Source: Gnetum montanum (Eukaryota > Streptophyta > Gnetopsida > Gnetales > Gnetaceae). Taken from it: 49,632 nucleotides of DNA. The notes beneath the pieces were generated by a model. That model worked only from the letters and a program-made list of their open reading frames with translations. It had not been told where the DNA came from and did no database searches. Below are positions 46,539 through 49,632 of the stretch, piece by piece. Numbering within the stretch: the stretch's first letter is position 1; each line of letters starts with the position of its first letter. Both the position numbers and the translations under genes were made by a program. The DNA is taken from the NCBI GenBank assembly GCA_015680685.1, contig MNCI01025042.1:828649-878280 (forward strand), read 5' to 3'.

Positions 46539-48083
46539 CTATAGCAATTGAAAATGTCGATGGCTAGAATCACTAAGGGATCAACAAACGCATAGCCTTA
46601 ACCCCACCTCTACATGAGGGCCTTACTAGAAAATGGAGGCAAAGCATCCTAGATAGTCTTATTAATCAAACAAGGACTTTGTTGGCTACAACCAGGGTAT
46701 TGGATGCAATCAAGGGTGGCATGATTAGCTGAAATGAAAATGCAAACTATGTGAAATGGTGCTAAGTGTCAAAGCAATGTTTTGCAATGCTAAGTGTAGA
46801 GCATAGCCATGGAATGGGGACAAGCATAGCCAAGGGTTTTAACCAGAACAAGGATGTCAATCCACAAAGACTACTACCAGAGCATAGTACAACATGATGA
46901 TGTGTAAAAACATGTGAAAAGACGTAAGAAAAATGTAGGAAAATGCTAGAAACTGGAGAGAGAAATGGAACACCACCCCAAATGGGAGAGTAGTTAACTC
47001 CAAAATGGTTTTAGAAAGTACATAGTGTATAATAGGTGCAGTGGAAGCGTAGTCACAATCTTGATGGTATTCAGATGTGAAGTCTGGTGCTTGCCACGAT
47101 GAACCATGCTTGCCAAGTTGACCACCACAGTGTACTGCATAGTCTTATGTAGGGCTACAATGAGGTCATAGTGTACTATGTAGTGTAGGATTTCAATGGG
47201 GTTGTAGTGTCATATGTAGTGTAGCTATGCCTCTCTACTGGTGTGGTATGCTTTGGGTCTCAGTTACCCATGAAGCTAAGTGCCAAGATGTCAAAATGCC
47301 AAATGCCAAATGAAAGTGCTAACTACCAACCCCTAAAATGTTGGGTATCTAGGGGTATTTATAGGGCTAGGGTTAGGTCGAAATGTAGATCAACCACCAT
47401 GTGGTGGGGTAGTACGTGGGGCTATGCCCTAGGATAGTTGGGAAGAGCGTAGCACTAACACTTAGAGAAATTTGCTAAAGTTGATGTCCCCATGTAGGCT
47501 ACGCTAGCTACGCTCTAGAGCATATAGAAAATTTGCCATTCTGTTTCTTCCATCCCAAGCTAGCTTGACAAATTTTGGCTTGACACTTAGTGCTGGCTAG
47601 ACTCTAGAGCATAGCAAGGGCAATGGGTGTATAGCACAAAACTTAGAAAAATTCTACAAAACTAGCCATTTGTGTGTTGGCTACACTTGCTACATTATAG
47701 AGAGTAGTAGCTACAATGTTGAGCATAGTAGCTATAGTGTAGAGTGTAGAAAAAAACTTAGAAAAATTTTGTAAAACTGGCCATTTGTATGTTGGCTATG
47801 CTTGCTACGCTCAAGAGCATAACAGGGTGTAGCACCTACATTGCTGAGCATAGTAGCTACAGTGCAGAGTATAACACAACACTTAGAAAAACTTTGCAGA
47901 ATTTGACCTGGTTCAAACACTTAGCCAAAATTGCAAAATATTGGCCATTGAAGCTAACTATGCTCTACTACAATGGAGAGTGTGGTCCCAACACTTAGAC
48001 AAATTTGTGGAAAGTGCCATCATTCTAACACTTAACCAAATTTGTAGTCAAGAAGTGATAGCCCAAATTTTTGTGGTGTTTCA
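46539..48083 (-). repeat. Element B 5' LTR (about 1.55 kb)
   Basis: Begins TGAAACACCACAAAAATTTG at 48,083 and runs to a CTATAG word at 46,539-46,544, where homology among LTR copies stops and the primer-like sequence begins. It pairs with 39,297-40,594, by eye at about 85% identity. TATA box at 47,354-47,365. An alternative boundary at 46,752 (TGAAATGG) would give matching TGAAA/TTTCA termini, but it leaves the common 215-bp tail unexplained. Confidence 0.75.
47354..47365 (-). promoter_or_regulatory. TATA box of element B 5' LTR
   Basis: Minus strand CCTATAAATACC, identical to the box in the B 3' LTR and the D LTR. Confidence 0.65.
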
Positions 48084-48570
48084 GTATTGTTCATTGCTGA
48101 GTGTGGAATACTCTAGGATGGTAAAGGTGTCAAGTGCATTTAACATCAATGTTGAAGGCTAACTTGGATTCATGGTCGCAGATCAAGTTGTGAAAGGGAG
48201 AGCTATGGGTTGCTGGTTATAGAGTATTGTGGATGACACTGAAACTGACTTTTTTTTAGGTAACACCACTGACTACATTGACTATGGTCTCCACAAACTA
48301 TGCTCGCTATGATAAGAGATGACTACACTCTCCATGGACTATGCTTTTTATGCTAAGAGCTAACTATGCTTCCTATGCTAAGAGAATAGAGACTTAGGAA
48401 AATAGTGAAGAGAAGTGTGATTTGGGTTGCTACATGGGGACCCAAGGGAATTAACTATGGGTTCTAATCTACATTGATAGGTTGATAGATAATTATGATG
48501 CAGAGAGCATGCAAGAAAACCATAGTAGAGTCTAAAATAGTGGTTTGGCCCTTCTTTTAGCACCAAAAAA
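48084..48570 (-). other. Leader of element D, interrupted by element B
   Basis: From 48,098 it matches 45,925-46,025 of the B leader (shared GAYATTGATGTKGAAGG and CACAGATTGGGTTGTGA-like words). Farther on it matches 46,430-46,538. The primer-like minus-strand word TGGTGCTAAAAGAAGGG (48,551-48,567) abuts the LTR. The leader breaks off at 48,084, exactly where B's 5' LTR begins, so B lies inside it. Confidence 0.65.
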
Positions 48571-49632
48571 CTATAACGACTAAAAACATTGATGGCTAGA
48601 ACATTGAGGGGTTCATAGACACATAGCCTAACCCCATGTTTGCACGAGGGCCTACTAGAGGTGGAGATGGGATGCCCTAAATGGTCTTGTCAATTAAATA
48701 GTATCTTACCAGATCTAATTGAGGTGTAGCATGATTAGCCACAGTGCTGATGTGAAGTGATGCTAAGTGTACATGTATGATGTCAATAGTGTTAATGGGG
48801 TCAAGCATAGTCAAGTTTTTTGGTGAAAATGAGGGTGCCAACATGTAGAGGCCATCACCCAAGGATAGTTTTAGACATGGCTATGTAATGAAATAATGAA
48901 AAATGCAAGTGGAATTCTAAAAATGTAAGGAAATAGAGAGAGAAACGAAATGACACCCAAAATGGGGTTAAGCATAGTTAACACCAAGAGGAGTTAGAAA
49001 GTACACAGTGTACAATAGGCATAGTGGATAGCATAGTCATAGTCTTAGGGATGTCTAGCCATGAAGACTGGAATTCCACCAAGGTGTTTGTGTCTACCAA
49101 GTTGACCACCATGATGTACCATTGATTGTGGTGTTCTAGTGGGATGCAGTGGTTTGCAACTTCACCAATATGCCTTTGGTTCTCTTCCAAGTGCTCTTCA
49201 AGTTTTCCAGGTTTTTAGGTTACTAATATGTTAATTCTAAAATTTTCCAACCTACTCAAATTTTTCCAACCCCAAAAATGTTGAGGGTGGGGTATTTATA
49301 GGGCTAGATTTAGCATGAAACATGGAAGGACTACCATGTGGCAGAGGAAATAGTTGGAGCTACACTGTCATCCAACTACGCTTTTCATTGAGGCTAGTGG
49401 TGTTGTGCTTTGACATGCTCTATCAAACCCTATGAGACTACAAGACTTTGACTACAATACCAACTGCATGTGGTGAGAGGACTATAAGATACTTGAAAAA
49501 AAATGCAATGTTAGAGACTACACTATGCGACTATGCTCTCCACTGTCTTGTGTGGGTTAAGCATAGTTATAATTTTGGGGACAAAAGGGATACAAAAAGA
49601 ATGCATTTGTCTAACTATGGTTGCTAGAGGTG
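48571..49632 (-). repeat. LTR of element D, cut by window end
   Basis: Collinear with 22,191-23,252 of the B-prime LTR with no net indel (1,062 bp each) and by eye about four bases in five identical. The remaining ~150 bp should lie beyond the window. Followed on the minus strand by a primer-like site, so it is a 5' LTR. Confidence 0.8.
49291..49302 (-). promoter_or_regulatory. TATA box of element D LTR
   Basis: Minus strand CCTATAAATACC, same position as in the other LTRs of this family. Confidence 0.6.

Noticed and set aside
1-49632. A complete, previously undescribed functional system
   Set aside because: Every recognisable coding region is broken and nearly all of them belong to known retrotransposon families. 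The unexplained parts (gene relic, arrays) are decayed and do not form a working set.

Overview
This window looks like plant nuclear DNA from a large, repeat-filled genome. A gymnosperm or similarly bloated seed-plant genome is the best guess; this is inferred from content, as no species marker is visible. I see no intact gene. CpG is scarce in most of the window, TpG/CpA are abundant, and every recognisable coding stretch is broken by stops and frameshifts. That is the usual picture of old, methylated, mutationally decayed LTR retrotransposons. Almost everything I can name belongs to the Ty3/gypsy superfamily, Tat and Athila lineages.

Layout. 1-2,640 is AT-rich DNA with a ~0.5 kb tandem duplication and no recognisable gene. 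2,640-6,480 carries an antisense ORF of unknown type, then the gag and protease of a plus-strand Tat-like element ('A'). 6,480-18,800 separates A's gag-pro from its pol. It starts and ends with short arrays of a ~35-bp repeat. Between them lie the decayed remains of a minus-strand gene with about eight exons (14,552 down to 7,214), a fold-back repeat inside one of its introns, and a field of degenerate repeats with ~188-bp spacing. 18,800-22,190 is A's pol (RT, RNase H, integrase).

22,191-29,150 is a minus-strand element ('B-prime'): 3' LTR, polypurine tract, untranslated region, long ~35-bp array, protease and gag, but no pol. 29,158-39,288 is a minus-strand Athila-like element ('C') with LTR, tRNA-Asp-type primer site, gag, protease, RT, RNase H and integrase. 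At its left end stands a second copy of LTR + primer site + leader. 39,297-48,083 is a second gag-pro-only minus-strand element ('B'). 48,084-49,632 is the leader and 5' LTR of another element ('D'), whose LTR runs off the window. D's LTR matches B-prime's 3' LTR in length and sequence, so D and B-prime may be the two ends of one element split by C and B.

How the parts relate. A has gag, pro and pol. B and B-prime share related gag-pro and the same repeat array but lack pol, so they look like non-autonomous (TR-GAG-like) relatives that would have needed RT and integrase from a Tat element such as A. C is a separate, less decayed Athila family. The least explained features are the antisense multi-exon gene relic inside A and the orientation-conserved ~35-bp array after protease in all three gag-pro copies. 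I see no CRISPR array, rRNA, tRNA, or complete previously undescribed system; all similarity statements are by eye.
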